Shown: positions 1 through 11,555 of the stretch, piece after piece
Layout of the letters: every line of letters begins with the position of its first letter
Position numbering within the stretch: position 1 is the stretch's first letter
Source of the DNA: Ambrosia x helenae
Lineage: Eukaryota; Streptophyta; Magnoliopsida; Asterales; Asteraceae
Length of the DNA stretch: 64,000 nt
Reading direction: 5' to 3'
Assembly (NCBI GenBank): GCA_030844895.1
Contig: CM061225.1
Location: 101,012,688 to 101,076,687 of the forward strand
The notes under the pieces: model-generated
The model's input: only the letters and a program-made list of their open reading frames with translations
What the model was told of the DNA's origin: nothing
The model's database searches: none
Position numbers and translations under genes: made by a program

Positions 1-96
1 TCTTCTTCTCCTTCTCCTTCTCCTTCTCCTTCTCCTTCTCCTTCTCCTTCTCCTTCTCCTTCTCCTTCTCCTTCTTCTTCTTCTTCTTCTTCTTCT
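1..96. repeat. (TTCTCC)n / (TTC)n microsatellite
   Basis: The window opens in a polypyrimidine hexamer/trimer array. On the minus strand it reads as GAA/GGA codons, giving a Glu/Gly-rich tail that continues the transposase pseudogene beside it. It is cut by the window edge, so its full length is unknown. Confidence 0.9.
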
Positions 97-706
97 TCTT
101 GGTTGTGATGAATCGGGCGAATCGCCCATGCTTCCTCAACCAAATTCGCCTTCAACGCGTTATGTATATCCTTGGAACGCAACATGGAACTGTTTTGGAA
201 TCTCTCCTCCTGTGTCGCTTGCGTCCCTTGAACATCTTCTTCTGCTACATAGTTTGGGCATATTGTCTTTCCTTCATCTTCAAGTATCATATTATGCATT
301 ATGATACAAGCATACATGACCATCCTAATCCTTTCTTTTTCCCACATACGACAAGAATTTCTAACAAAATGCCATCGTGATTGAAGAACGCCAAAACACC
401 TCTCGACGTCCTTTCTTGCAGACTCATGAACTGTTTTAAAATATTGCCTTTTTTCATCTTGTGTCTGACTAAACGTTTTGACGAGCATTGAATACTCCGG
501 ATATATATCATCCGCCAAGTAGTATCCATGCTCGTAGTAATTATTATTTGCATAAAACCCAGCTTTCTGTATTGTTCCGCCAATGTAAGACTCCAGCAAT
601 GGCGAATGCTGGAAAGTATTTATGTCGTTCATACACCCGGCGAGACCAAAGAAGGCCGACCAAACCCACAGGTCTTGTGAGGCAACTGCTTGTAACCTAC
701 ATGTAT
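97..706 (-). pseudogene. PIF/Harbinger (HARBI1-like) DDE transposase, C-terminal part, broken
   Basis: In plants this nuclease cuts and joins PIF/Harbinger transposons, usually with a separate Myb/SANT partner. Reading leftward from about 704, one frame gives a DLWVWSAFFG block, then MNDINTFQHSPLLES, YYLADDIYPEYSML, then KTVHESARKDVERCFGVLQ, SRWHFVRNSCRMWEKER and IIMHNMILEDEG. These are the conserved blocks of the family, including an aspartate of the DDE triad. One extra base near 480 shifts the frame between the YPEYSMLV and KTFSQTQDEKRQYF blocks, so no single open frame covers the gene. The first catalytic aspartate region and the N-terminus are absent; an acceptor-like AG precedes the first block, so an upstream exon may be missing. 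The C-terminus runs into the Glu/Gly microsatellite. The family call is firm; that it is dead is inferred from the frameshift. Confidence 0.85.
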
Positions 707-720
707 GTGGGTTTGTAAAA

Positions 721-2579
721 CACATATGAATGTAAAAAACACAAAAAAAAAAAAATTATAAAGCGTAAACTAGGAAATTAAATGATTTATAATTGTTCTT
801 TTTGTTCTCGCAATAATAGTGTTCTGAAATGATCCTTCCAATATATATATACACACACACACACTCGTGAGAAAGTATTGGGTACAAATGATCCTTAACT
901 TACAAAGCATATGAAGGAAGCAGAGAGCGCCACATGGTTTTAGCCGTTTTTACTGTCAATGGTAACGTAGACATTTAGCAGCGCGCGCACGGACATGATG
1001 ATCTTAATTATTTGGAGACCCAGGTTATTCGTCATACTTTGTTTAATTAGCAAATACCTTTCACCACTGAAGATCAATGACCACCTGCAACCCAACAATC
1101 GAAATCATCCACCACCTTCAACCTCCCTCCACCGCCAACATGTAAACCGACATTCAAAATCAACCACGACATGATATTTGTCAATTTGTTTCTATTTAGA
1201 CAACGCAACATGTAAATTGTTATCAAAATTGTAAATTCGATGCAAGTTCCCTCCTGCGCCAACCTATAAATCGTATTTAGAACCAGACTGAAAAGGCTTT
1301 ATTTAATAACGTGCGTTTTTTTTTCATTTATAAGGTGCGTTTTTATTCATTTATAAAGTGTGTTTTTTATTCATTTATAACGTGTGTTTTTATTCATTTA
1401 TAACGTGCGTTTTTTCAATTACTAATAGACGTATATGATTTTTCTTTCTCCTTCATTATCTGATTCATTGATACATGCGTTTATTTCATTACAGTACATG
1501 TGTGGTTGTTTTGTGTTAATATACATGGTTTATCTTGGTAAAATGGGTTATTCCGGTGTGCATATGAACAAGAAACATGCGTTATTTTAGTGTTGTGTAA
1601 TTGCAAATTCTTTATTTTCTAAACGAAAACAGAGCATGGTTTACAAAAGATAGATACAAGCATGTGTAATTATCAATCCTCTGTTTTCAAAATGAAAACA
1701 GAGCATGGTTCTAGAGTGGTGGTAAGTTCATCAAATATGTGTTTTAATTTTGCTTATCGTAAAACTAATTAAATGAGGATGTTGTATGTGCAATTTGAAG
1801 TGAATGGAGATTTGATTTTGCAATTGGACTAAAATACCCTTTCCTATTTTAACGGTTATTAATGAAGTTTAAAATTTACAATTGTGCCACCGCATTATAT
1901 TTAACCATAATATACGGCTCACGTTCATTCTCACGCTTTGTAGATTAATGTTCTTTTGTACATTATCCTTCCTCTATATTCATAAGACTAAATTACAATT
2001 TTGTTAATTTATGCCCCCAAAATTATGTATCAAGTCATTTACTTTCACTATATATATCATTTTTCCACCAGTTTGTTATATATCTTATATTTTCTTCTAA
2101 CTAAGTCAGAAAATCCTAGTTAAGCTAGGACATATGCGAGGAATATGATGGAAAATTTGTCTTTTACTCTTAAAGGACAATTCTGGTAATTTAGTAATAC
2201 TAACACTATATGTTTATAATAAAAAATTGTATATATTTCACTAAATGCATTAAATTCATTTCTTTGTCTTTTTCTTTATATTAAAAATAAAACAATAAAA
2301 GTTTAATTATTTATTATTAATAAATATGTGTGGGTGAAAAGGATAAGCCTTGTAACAAACTAATAAAAATGGCATTTAGTGTAAGTAAAACTTTTAAATA
2401 ATTTTGATCTTTAATTTTAGATTTCATCAAAGACAAATATTGTAATTTAAAACTCAATTAATTAATACATTTTTAACTGACACTCACACTAAAATATATG
2501 ATATGTAATGAAAGTAAACCCTCAAAATATGGGGCTTACTTTACTTTCCCATATAATTGAGGATGGGGTATTCGGATAA
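721..2579. other. AT-rich non-coding DNA with small tandem duplications
   Basis: No supported gene. It holds an (AT)n/(AC)n run near 842-864, the ~23-bp tandem repeat listed separately, and an imperfect duplication of about 48 bp (about 1593-1650 and 1664-1712, sharing GAAAACAGAGCATGGTT). Short ORFs here show no domain or codon signature. Confidence 0.6.
1311..1415. repeat. ~23-bp tandem repeat, about 4.5 copies
   Basis: The unit GTGCGTTTTTATTCATTTAT plus three bases (AAS-type ending) is repeated with small changes (GTGTG/GTGCG, AAG/AAC). No coding potential is evident. Confidence 0.8.
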
Positions 2580-3857
2580 TCTATGTTATCTTATTAAGGA
2601 AGAGTAATGTACAACATTGTAATTTTTATTTTCGTATAACTTAACAAGCAACATGTACAATACATTTAAGCAAGAAATTTAAGAGTATTATGGGGATAGT
2701 TGTGACAATTAAGACACTTAGAAGGGCAATACAGACATTTTACCCACCTCCTCCTTTACAATATCAAAACACTTTTACAATACTACCATCCTTTTTCCAT
2801 CGCTGCCCCCACAATTCTAAAATCACCCCTTTAGCGTTTTTGCATTTAATTCATCAATCGCAAGGAGTTGCTTAAATCCAAAAACCCAATCGTCCGAATA
2901 GTCAACAACTATCAATGATATAATTTCATTCGAGACCGTTTAGTCGCTAAACATCAAGATGATGGTATACGTTTTGCTTATTCTGCTACCCCCTAATATC
3001 AAGGTTATGGTTTAATGAATCTTTCTCATTGCTTTATTATTATTATTATTTGTGATCTTTTATACATTATAACAATCTAACCTAATGTTTCAATCCGTAT
3101 CACAGATCTGTACCTCATGTATGTAATCTTCACTACTCTGATTCAGGTATTCTATACATGCTATTTGCATTCTATATTATATTATCATGGTGAACTGATT
3201 GTTTTAATTTATTCGTTTTGTTCTGAATCAATAGTATAAAGATAAAATTGTGTTCAGTGCAACGATTATCGATTGTGAAGTATATATGCACGACTTTGTT
3301 TGTGAGTTTCAGCTCTTTCAGTTCAAATCATCTTCAACCTACTGAAACCTGAAAATTGGATTCCATGTATATGTAAATCAATATGTAGGGTTAGAAGAGG
3401 GGTTCTTGAATTTTTGGTAAGCCCTAAAAAGAAAAATATTTGAATTGATTTGGGTTTCAACTTTTTGTATTATTATTAATTTATATGCACAAGTCTCATA
3501 ATCAGTATTGAGGAGCTCTACATGTATATTAACATTAGCTCTAAGATGATAAGAAACATATGTACATCAGGAATCTATCAAGATTTCACACGATGGTTAT
3601 TCAAATTACCTTGAGCAACATATTATCAAATTTGTTGTTTCTATGGTATGAATGTCCTAGATCCTATCCAATGCATTTATCTCAATTGTCCATTTCATTG
3701 TTGTTGGGTTGACAAAACAAACTTATTTTTATTGCAGGGGTCTGCTAGATTTAGCATTGCAGGTCAACTCATACTGACTCGTCTAGCTTTGATGGTTCAT
3801 TTTAATATGGATGTTTTGACCCATTTTATAATCTGCATTGAATCTTTTTGTTTATAG

Positions 3858-4007
3858 ATACAAGGAACAAGAGAAAGTGATGGAAACTTTTGAAAAAGAT
3901 CTTCGTCTTCCAGTTACTTGTATGGATGCATCAGTGCGATTTCTTAGTGAATTCAAGGGGGTTACTGATCCTGAGAAAAAGAGGAAAAATCATCGGGAAG
4001 GAGTTTA
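3858..4007 (+). pseudogene. GMP synthase exon fragment (captured)
   Basis: GMP synthase (glutamine-hydrolysing) makes GMP from XMP in purine synthesis. This piece lies in its ATP-pyrophosphatase half. After an acceptor-like TTTATAG, the frame reads YKEQEKVMETFEKDL, then LPVTCMDAS, FLSEFKGV and TDPEKKRK, a block highly typical of plant GMP synthases. Just after KKRK an extra A shifts the frame, and the expected IIGKEF continuation is readable only in the next frame. Only about 50 codons of a protein of more than 500 residues are present, so no enzyme can be made. The retained splice acceptor shows that genomic DNA, not mRNA, was captured. The family call is from memory of the family, not alignment. 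Confidence 0.75.
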
Positions 4008-4338
4008 TTTAAACGCCGACGTGTGTGTTGAAAGTGTACTCAAAGATGCAGTAGTGGAATCCTATCTTTTTTCGAGCATGAAGCTTTATCGGTGCAAGAA
4101 AATTTGACAGGTAAAAAAAGATGTGCTTCTTTTTTTTATCTTTGGTTTTAACTTATCGTTCTTTTATGTCTTTTTTTTCCTGATCTAGTTGTTTGATGTC
4201 CCCTCTCTCTGGGTACGAAAGGGTGAGATTGTTGTTTTTTCTCCCAAAATTGATGACGCTGGTAAGGAGAGATTGAAGGACGTAAAGCAAAGGCGAGTAC
4301 ATGCACTTGAGAAGTTCTACAATGAACATATGAATTAA
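4008..4338 (+). pseudogene. Unidentified captured two-exon fragment
   Basis: Directly after the GMP-synthase piece the sequence continues as coding-like DNA (frame with VCVESVLKDAVVESYLF) to about 4110. A GT...AG interval (4111-4188) follows, then a second block (LFDVPSLWVRKGEIVVFSP ... ALEKFYNEHMN) ending in TAA at 4336-4338. I do not recognise the family. The two blocks probably come from one gene other than GMP synthase, but that is inference. Confidence 0.45.
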
Positions 4339-5143
4339 TAACTAAGGTATGGATTTTTATACTCTTGGTAATTTATTTTCATAAAACAGTCTATAAAGTT
4401 ACATTTTGAATACCCTTAATTGGTAACTCTTAGCCCGTTGGTGTTTGGGTTTGCATAAGCTATGTGTTTTGGGACAAATCAGTTTGGACGCTTGTTTTTC
4501 AAGTTGGCTATTTTGCTCTAAAGTACTTGGATAATTGGATTTGCTCTAAAATAAGCTATGTGTTTTGGAACAAATCAGTTTGGATGCTTTTCTTTCAAAT
4601 TGATTGTTTCATTTTAAAATAATTGGATGATCAGCTTTATCCAATAACTCAAAACTAATTCATCTGCCATTTGAAAACGCAATAATCAGTTTGTAAACAC
4701 TCCTAAACACCTTTTGAAAATTTCTGAAAATACCGTATGACCTATCAGTCTGCAAACACTCCTTGGGAGGCTTAAGACCTGTTTTGGGGCTCAAGTTTTA
4801 ACTTTGAGTTGGTTTCGTAATTAAAAAGTGTTTATTTTGTTCCATTGATTCTCATCCTACATCTAGGAATAACAAATAGATTGTGACTTTTAAAGAATCT
4901 AAAAACAATTATTTATAACACTTAAAATGCATTGTCGGTGAGTGTATCCGACCATGTGACGTGTCATGCTGATTCATCATTTGGTTTTTGTTTCCTTTTA
5001 CTCTTTTTTTCTTTCGGGAAAAACGAGTTGGTAAATGTTGGTGAGGCCAACTTAGGAAATAAAGGTAATGCTAGATGGGTCGCTAGGCGCGTTGTTGTAT
5101 ATACTGGAGGTTGTTGGTATATCTAAGCCTAACCTTGGTGGGA
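4339..5143. other. Non-coding, possible MITE remnant
   Basis: No gene seen. Between about 4436 and 4770 are GGTGTTTGGGTTTGCA at one side and TGCAAACACTCC at the other, plus an internal imperfect duplication (AAGCTATGTGTTTTGG at about 4457 and 4553). This resembles an old PIF-type MITE, but the ends and target duplication are not clear. Confidence 0.35.
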
Positions 5144-5732
5144 TGTTAGGATGGCCCTAAGGCCTCCCACAAGGCCCCAAAATCTCTCGAAGAAACTTGG
5201 AAGTCGACCCAAGAAAGCACAAGACTAGATGAAATGGGATGCCAAATGATTGAGTGAAGCTTGATATTTATAGGCAAAGAGGCAAACATGTCCCTTTCAT
5301 GTGGTCTAAAATCTTGCATGTGGAAGATAAAGTTGTGGTTGTACATTGTACCATTTGTCTCCTAGCCATAGTTTTGTCCCTTTTGAGAAGTTTTTTCTTG
5401 TCTCCAAGTTGGCTGCCTTTTCTTCTAGTGTGCAGGGCTTCCGTGCAAGTGTGCATGGGCGTGTTGGATCAGTCCCGGGCTGATTTTATCATCGTTTAAG
5501 TCCCGGAAAGGTCTTCACACATACGGGAAACATGCTAGCTGCGAGTCTCGTATACTCAGAAATCTCCGATTTTCAGCTGTTTTACCTGAAAATCACTTGT
5601 TTCGGCTTGGAGCTCCAATTTCCTGAAAAATACAAATAGGAACAATTAAGTAGCTAAAATTAATAATTTAAGCTCAATCTTGCCCTATTTTGAGACTAAT
5701 TATGCACGTTTTTATGTTAATTTTGTGACACA
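5144..5732 (-). mobile_element. LTR-like fragment, Ty3/gypsy (Athila/Tat-like), possible solo LTR
   Basis: Read on the minus strand it starts TGTGTCACAAAATTAAC and ends CCATCCTAACA, i.e. TG...CA. It contains an exon-like GC-richer block with CGCAGCTAGCATG and CTGAAAATCGG phrases, as in Athila-type LTRs of composites, and a TATAAATATC box near 5261-5270. No matching 5-bp target duplication was found, so it may be truncated. Class assignment is from memory. Confidence 0.4.
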
Positions 5733-5950
5733 TTGTTAAGTCATGTTGGACCGATCACAAACAATAACTCTTGATTATATCTGAGACGTCAAACATAAAC
5801 AGTACGGATGTAATAACTGAATCCTTCTTTATTTATAGATAACATGAATCGACACAGATTCTTCATACATACATACATATATGGACCTATTATTTATAGT
5901 GGCCCCAGGCCCAAAACGTTTTGACATTTTTCGAAGACGGCCCTGCTCGT

Positions 5951-6655
5951 AATGTTTTAAAAAACCGGTTTATACCGGACGGTTGAACCGGTTATACCGC
6001 TTACTGGTGTCCTTGCCGGCACGAACCAGTCCGGTAATTTGGGGAAACGGTAAGGGATTTGAACCGCCAGTAAATTCTAGTATACCGGTTTTATACGGTA
6101 CAAGGTTAAACTTTGGACTTTATCGACCCATCATTACGATATAGATATCATGTTAAGTGAGAAAGAATATGAACCGGTTTCTCAAAGACAAGGTTACTTG
6201 CTATATATGTTACTTATCTTATGTAATTTTAGTATATTTTGATTATTGGTAACTAAACTTCTTATTAAAGAATGTAGAAAATGAAAATATTTATACTTTT
6301 GTTGATGAGGATGGCTATGATAATGAAATTTATCTTTTAAGCGATCATGAACTTGATGCTTTCATGATTCAACACTCTAATGGCATAAACCAATTATACC
6401 CTTTCATATAAAACTAACTTTGGTGAAAATTAAGTACTTTTGGATTTTTTTTTAATTATGGGTTCATTTTTGAATTTTTTTTATTAGGAAATCATGTACT
6501 ATTAGGTTATTTTTGAGTCAAAGAAAAGTTGTATTTATAAAATATTAGGATTAACTAGTCAATTCAGTTAAACCACCTGATATAACCCGGTTCAACCGGT
6601 TGAACCATTTCTAAGTCCAATTTGGTATGGTTAAAAAACTGGTTTTTAAAACATT
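5951..6655. mobile_element. Terminal-inverted-repeat DNA element, non-autonomous
   Basis: The ends are inverted copies: AATGTTTTAAAAAACCGG at the left and CTGGTTTTTAAAACATT at the right. Subterminal sequence is full of ACCGGTT/AACCGG motifs (CGGTTGAACCGG at left, GGTTCAACCGGTTGAACC at right), a style common in hAT/Mutator-like MITEs. The inside is AT-rich with no transposase. I could not settle the target duplication. Confidence 0.55.
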
Positions 6656-7003
6656 TGATTCTCGTCAATAATCACATATTCACATTATCACATATTCACT
6701 CGTCACAGTTTATGAGGATTTAATATAATTACTCGTCCACATTGACAACCCGTCTACTCATACAAAGCTTACAAACAATTGGTGGGTGGTTGTTTATTGA
6801 CCGGTGGTATGTGGTGGATGTTGATGGTTCTCGATGACGATGAGAGACATCTCATCCGAGGGTTGGTTCTTATGTGTATTTTGATTTTAATCGGCGATGA
6901 TAGTGGCCTGCTTCCTGGTATAACAACCTTAGTTGCAGCCGTAAAGACACTGAGTCGTCGTTGCTTTTGGTTTTCTTGAAGTGTATAATGTGGGTCATTG
7001 ATG

Positions 7004-7052
<49 letters not shown>

Positions 7053-8020
7053 TAATTTGATTAAATCTGTTGTTGTTTGTGTTGATTTTCATGCAAGTCT
7101 TAAAGATTTATTTTTGCTGGGGTCCTTTTTTTCCAGTGTTTAGATTTTCTATAATCAAACGTTTGTATTTTCTATCAAAAGCTCATTTAAGGTGTTACCT
7201 GTTACCTAGATAGTAGTTACACCCTTCCACTAGCTAGATCACTAAAAATCATTTAATTAATAATCCTACCAAAGATCAATTGGGGAGAATATATTAGTAA
7301 CCCAACAGCATTATTAACATTTGGTAATTCATTTTTTCTATTCTACTTTAGACCGTGTAAACAAATTTATAAAGACGATAAACCATAATTTCTAAAACTT
7401 AGTTCTGAGGTTTGGCTTGCAGTTTGCTTCAAAATACATTAAAGCAAGTAAAATAAATATATTTGTAAGCAAGATAGTCATAAAAATGTATATAAAAAAA
7501 ATTACAGATCATGAATATAGCCTACAAGATGTTAATAAAGTTACTCTATATAGTTAACAAAATACTTAACCAAAATGCTAAAATAGCGTCATTACTTCAA
7601 AATTGAAAGATATTATTTTGATCTCAATGAGGAATAACTTGATTGTAACATATAAAGATATGAACTGGTTGATTATAAATTGTGGAATAAAGAAATGGAA
7701 TGTAATGAAAGCAAGGTTCATGCATTGGGTTGGAGTCTATTTTGATTTTCAATTCCAAGTCCATTGATTCCATTCACATGGACCCATGCCTGGCCTACCC
7801 TCATTCAATGGTCTTAAACGATTTGACCATTTTAAGTAAGCATCCAATCTGACCAATCCATTTGGTCTCTTCTAACTTCTTTACTCATCCACACAATTCG
7901 GGCCACAAGCATCAGAATTGCATTCCTTAGAACATAAAGTTTTAGGTTCATTTCGGCAGTGATTTTATATGGAATCATCAATTTTGGAAGATTGTTACTA
8001 ATTTACTATGTATATTTTGT
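6656..8020. other. Non-coding DNA with a 43-bp poly(T) tract
   Basis: No gene. A homopolymer of T runs 7009-7051; ORFs across it are poly-Phe/poly-Lys artefacts. The poly(T) could be the tail of a minus-strand retrotransposed sequence extending to its right, but I recognise nothing in the following 200 bp. Confidence 0.5.
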
Positions 8021-8167
8021 ACAACAACAACAACAACAACAACCGTACCCAGGAAATCCCACTAATAGCAACGCTATTCGTAGGGTCTGGGGAGGGTAGG
8101 ATGTAGGCAAACCTTACCCCTATCTTTAGAGATAGAGAGGCTGCTTCCAGAGAGACCCCCGGCTCGA
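8021..8167 (-). mobile_element. SINE 3' part, TS/Au-like family
   Basis: Minus-strand reading gives the familiar plant SINE body (GAGGCTGCTTCCAGAGAGACC on the plus strand, GGGTCTGGGGAGGGTAGGATG), and its 3' end is a (TTG)n tail, seen here as (CAA)n at 8021-8042. The tRNA-like head is missing. A second diverged copy lies at about 12930-13062 in the other orientation. Confidence 0.65.
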
Positions 8168-8280
8168 CAAAAAAACAAAAAGCACACTGTATATTAATGA
8201 ATAATTAGGCAATCACTAAACACTAAAAAAACAAAAATAAAATAAAATAGTGGATGTATAACATGATACAACATACAGAT

Positions 8281-8312
8281 ATATTTATATATATATATAT
8301 ATATATATATAC
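8281..8312. repeat. (AT)n microsatellite
   Basis: A run of alternating AT next to the RTE-LINE 3' end. RTE-type LINEs often end in short tandem repeats, so it may be that element's tail. Confidence 0.8.
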
Positions 8313-8319
8313 ATGCATA

Positions 8320-8560
8320 GAGGCCAACCCTAAATCCTAAGTAGTCTTAAATCCTAAAAATCTTTAACTTTTCCTAAGTAGTCTTAAATCCTAAAAATCT
8401 TTAACTTTAATCCTACGTCTCCACGAATTCCTATCTTGGACCATATCCTCTGAGAGGTGCAATTCTAACAGATCTTGTCTAATCCGATCGACCCAAGTCA
8501 ATTTGGGTCTGCCTCTACTCCTCCTCCCCTCCACCGTGAGGTGTTCCACTATGTATATTT
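8320..8560 (-). pseudogene. RTE-type LINE, extreme 3' end
   Basis: The minus strand from about 8552 to 8399 reads RRSRGRPKLTWVDRI, then DLLELHLSEDMVQDRNSWRRRIK. This is the conserved C-terminal end of plant RTE/non-LTR reverse-transcriptase polyproteins (RGRPK.TW ... DL ... D R..WR..I). The 3' tail that follows contains a ~40-bp direct duplication (AAAGATTTTTAGGATTTAAG twice) and reaches the (AT)n run. All upstream RT and endonuclease sequence is missing, the usual result of 5' truncation. Confidence 0.75.
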
Positions 8561-8916
8561 TGTGTCATTGGGAAATGCTATTTTTGTTATGAACTAAAAA
8601 AATGATATATCGAACATGGTTGGTATGTTTCGGTGACTATATTTTCAGTATTAGCTTCTTTACCTTCATTTGTCGAATTTTGTTTTTAACAAAAAATGTG
8701 TTATGGTGGGATCTTTACAAAATTTAATGCTTGAACTCATGAACGTATGCTATAGTGTTTGGTACGGATAAGATCCACTGATTGAACTCAAGAAACATAC
8801 TTAGGTTATGTCTATGTGTTATCGTTTGACAATTCTTAATCATCGCATCATAAAGTATCTGTCACATTACTAACACATTACCAGCCACTTTCTTTCACTA
8901 CACCCCATAATAGTTT

Positions 8917-9448
8917 GGGGAATTAGAATTAAATAATCTTAACTTTGTTGGGTTGTAAGACAATAATCTCAACTTGAAAACTAGAATCTAACATGCCTGA
9001 TTTGTATTAGTTTTTATTTCACGGGACCAAAACTAACTGGGTTACCAAAACTAACTAGGTTTAACCATGGACGGTTCTTCACTAGGGCCAGACCGGGCCT
9101 CGGCCTACTTTGTTTTTCATTTCGTAGTGTAAATTTTAGCAAAACTTTCCGAAAATTTTTATATGTATTGAGGCCGGCGCTACCAAATTGAGCCCTACCT
9201 TATCAGGTTTTTCGTTCAAGATCCGCCACTGAGTTTAACCCAATTAGTTTTCTACATACGTGTCATGCCATAAAGTGCAAATGGATCAATAGAATGCATA
9301 AAATGGCATGTCACGTAAACAGAAAACTAACTGGGTTCCAGTGAAAAAAAAAAACCAAGACAAGTTAGGCATGTTAGATTCCAATTTTCAAGTTGGGAAT
9401 ATTGCCTTTCAACCCGACAAAGTTGAGTTTATTTAATTTCAATTCCCT
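8917..9448. mobile_element. Foldback / long-TIR element
   Basis: Two arms of roughly 130 bp are inverted copies of each other. The left begins GGGGAATTAGAATTAAATAA and includes GAATCTAACATGCCTGA; the right arm, reverse-complemented, begins AGGGAATTGAAATTAAATAA and includes GAATCTAACATGCCTAA. The middle (about 9076-9236) is unlike the arms and may be a later insertion. A smaller hairpin (ACGTGTCATGCCAT / ATGGCATGTCACGT) lies near 9256-9320. No coding sequence. Confidence 0.7.
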
Positions 9449-9492
9449 AATAAATTCACTGATTTTAACTATCCATCACTCATTAAAATTTA

Positions 9493-9933
9493 CTAGCAGA
9501 AACCCGCGCGTTGCGGCGGGGCTGCATCCGTAAACTTTTATTACATATATAATAATTTTAAACTAAAAGTCATCATGTATTCTTGTGTGACAATTATTTT
9601 GGTGGAAGTCCTTTGATATTGAAAGCACAAATAAAAAATAAAAATTGATGCGGGAGAATACTGAAAAAATGAATCAGAAAACAAGATTTCAGTCTCTGAA
9701 AAAAAAAAACGGCTAAATACTCTAAATGAAGCCATAAAAAATAAAGAATGGCGTGTGGGATGGGTTTGCCATCCCGTAGTACTAACTGGTCGATTTTGTG
9801 GGGCATAATGGGAAGAAAGAGGCTAAAATATAGAGATGTATGCTTATACCTCTTCATATGCTATCTTAAAATGGTAGTGAAATTACCTTGATGCTCATTT
9901 AGGATGCATTATATAATATAATATAAGTATAGA
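9493..9933 (-). mobile_element. Non-autonomous Helitron, 441 bp
   Basis: On the minus strand it starts TCTATACTTATATTATA at 9933 after an A and ends CTAG at 9493, followed by T. A hairpin CCCGCCGC / GCGCGGG stands about 10 bp before the CTAG. No target duplication, as expected. Its last ~120 bp are nearly the same as those ending at 27028, and its 5' part shares AAGGTAATTTCAC and TTTTAAGAT with the Helitron at 10385. It encodes no Rep/helicase. Confidence 0.85.
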
Positions 9934-10014
9934 TTAGAAAAAGACGTTACTAAATAAGATTAAAATCAATTAAATTAATAATTTTCTAAACATATAGGTA
10001 TATGTTCGAGTCAT

Positions 10015-11035
10015 AAAATCCTTAAAAAGTCTATGGATTTAAATATATAAATTAAGTAGTCCAAAATATATATTTAATTGAAAAATATCATAAAATTATC
10101 AAATAATCACTAAAGGTCGAGACTAAATATCTAGACCAAAAAATACATAATTGAATTCTATGAGAAATAATAATATGTCTAAAAGCGTCTACAATATTTC
10201 TATATATTAATAAAATATCGATTTATAGTTATATGTATAAATTATATAATATGTATAGTATGTATTAATTTAGTCCAATTCATAACATCACATAAAAATC
10301 ATTAAAAAGGCTATGGATTTAAATATATAAATTTGAGTAGTCCAAAATGTATATTTAATTGAAAAAAATCATAAAATTATCAAATCTCTACTACCTTATT
10401 AAGGAGGAGAGATGGGTAAGAAGGTAATTTCACCATCATTTTAAGATGGCATACAAAAGGTCTCATGCATAAATCTCTAATTTTTACCATTTTCTTCCAT
10501 CTATGCCCTTATGTACAAGTCACTAATACAAATCAATTGCACCATTCAATACATTTAATTCATGTATTAACTTTTTGTTACCTAGAACCATTACCAAGTA
10601 ATAGATTAATTCATGTAACTTTTTTTTAATGGATTAACTTTTTGTTACCAATGGAATTTGAATTATCACCACAAGAAAAGGCTAAGTCTTATTTAACACT
10701 TTGTAACCAGTAGACTAAAGGCTCTTTGGTTTATGTGTGTAACTAAATGTTGCAAATAAAAATCAAGCACGAATCGGATTGGATAAATGACAGTATGGTG
10801 TATAAAGTTTTGGCAATTTAAAATGTGAATAAAAATACATACCCGCGGCAACGCGCGGGCATTCCACTAGTAATCACTAAAGATCGAGACTAAATATCTT
10901 GACCTAAAAATACATAATTGAATTCTAAGAGAAATAATAATATGTCTAAAAGCGTCTACAATGTTCCTATATATTAATAAAATATTTATTTAGAGTTATA
11001 TGTACAAATTATATAATGTGTATAGTGTGTGTATA
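10015..11035. repeat. Tandem duplication, unit about 285 bp, second copy interrupted by a Helitron
   Basis: Copy 1 runs about 10015-10299. Copy 2 starts at about 10300 (AAAATCATTAAAAAGGCTAT), is broken at 10384/10871 by the Helitron, and resumes to about 11035. The copies share CATAATTGAATTCTA and AATATGTCTAAAAGCGTC and differ at scattered positions, so the duplication predates the Helitron. Confidence 0.85.
10385..10870 (+). mobile_element. Non-autonomous Helitron, 486 bp
   Basis: It starts TCTCTACTACC after AAA and ends CCACTAG before T, with a CCCGCG / CGCGGG hairpin 11 bp upstream of the end. The uninterrupted sister copy of the flanking duplication reads ATTATCAAATAATCAC, so both boundaries are fixed to the base: insertion between A and T without target duplication. 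No ORF of note. Confidence 0.93.
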
Positions 11036-11050
11036 TATAAGTATGATATC

Positions 11051-11051
<1 letters not shown>

Positions 11052-11091
<40 letters not shown>
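11052..11091. repeat. (AT)n microsatellite
   Basis: About 20 AT units just right of the tandem duplication. Confidence 0.85.
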
Positions 11092-11093
<2 letters not shown>

Positions 11094-11555
11094 GCTCCAA
11101 TAATAACTTCATATATCTAAAATAGTTCTGAATATTAAGTAACATTTATAGAATTTTAGAATATATAACGTATAACCGTACCTTTATTGAAATAGAGAAA
11201 AATAACCAGTATATTGACGATCTTGAGATCCTTATGTTCGAAGTGGGTGTTAATCAGAGCTTGGCAATGACTGCATTCTTGTGATCAAAATGGTGATTGA
11301 GAGGATGCTTTGTGTGTGAATGACAACATAATGACATATGAAGTCATGCAATGGTTATATAAATGCATTTCTAACAAGTTCTTGTTTATTGCCATGACTC
11401 TTCATTGGTAAATTAATCATAATCTTCAATTCTATTTAATTTAGTCTAATTCGTAACATCATATATGTTTTAATGTATAAAGGGGGTTACATTGTGGAGA
11501 AGATATTAACAGTGTATTAGTCATATGTACCATAGGCATGATATGTTGTATAAAG

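Larger units (their letters stand above)
2580..4345 (+). mobile_element. Helitron, 5' part, non-autonomous, with captured gene pieces (3' end not found)
   Basis: It starts with TC after an A (TCTATGTTATCTTATTAAGG), matching the 5' ends of the complete Helitrons in this window. Roughly the first 300 bp also match 27029-27260, including CAACATGTACAA and GACAATTAAGACACTTAGA. After that the two diverge and carry different gene fragments, as expected for Helitron gene capture. I could not find a GC hairpin plus CTAG terminus downstream, so the end given is only the end of the captured exons. Confidence 0.6.

Noticed and set aside
6769..7143. ORFs with poly-Lys or poly-Phe runs
   Set aside because: Caused by the 43-bp poly(T) tract.
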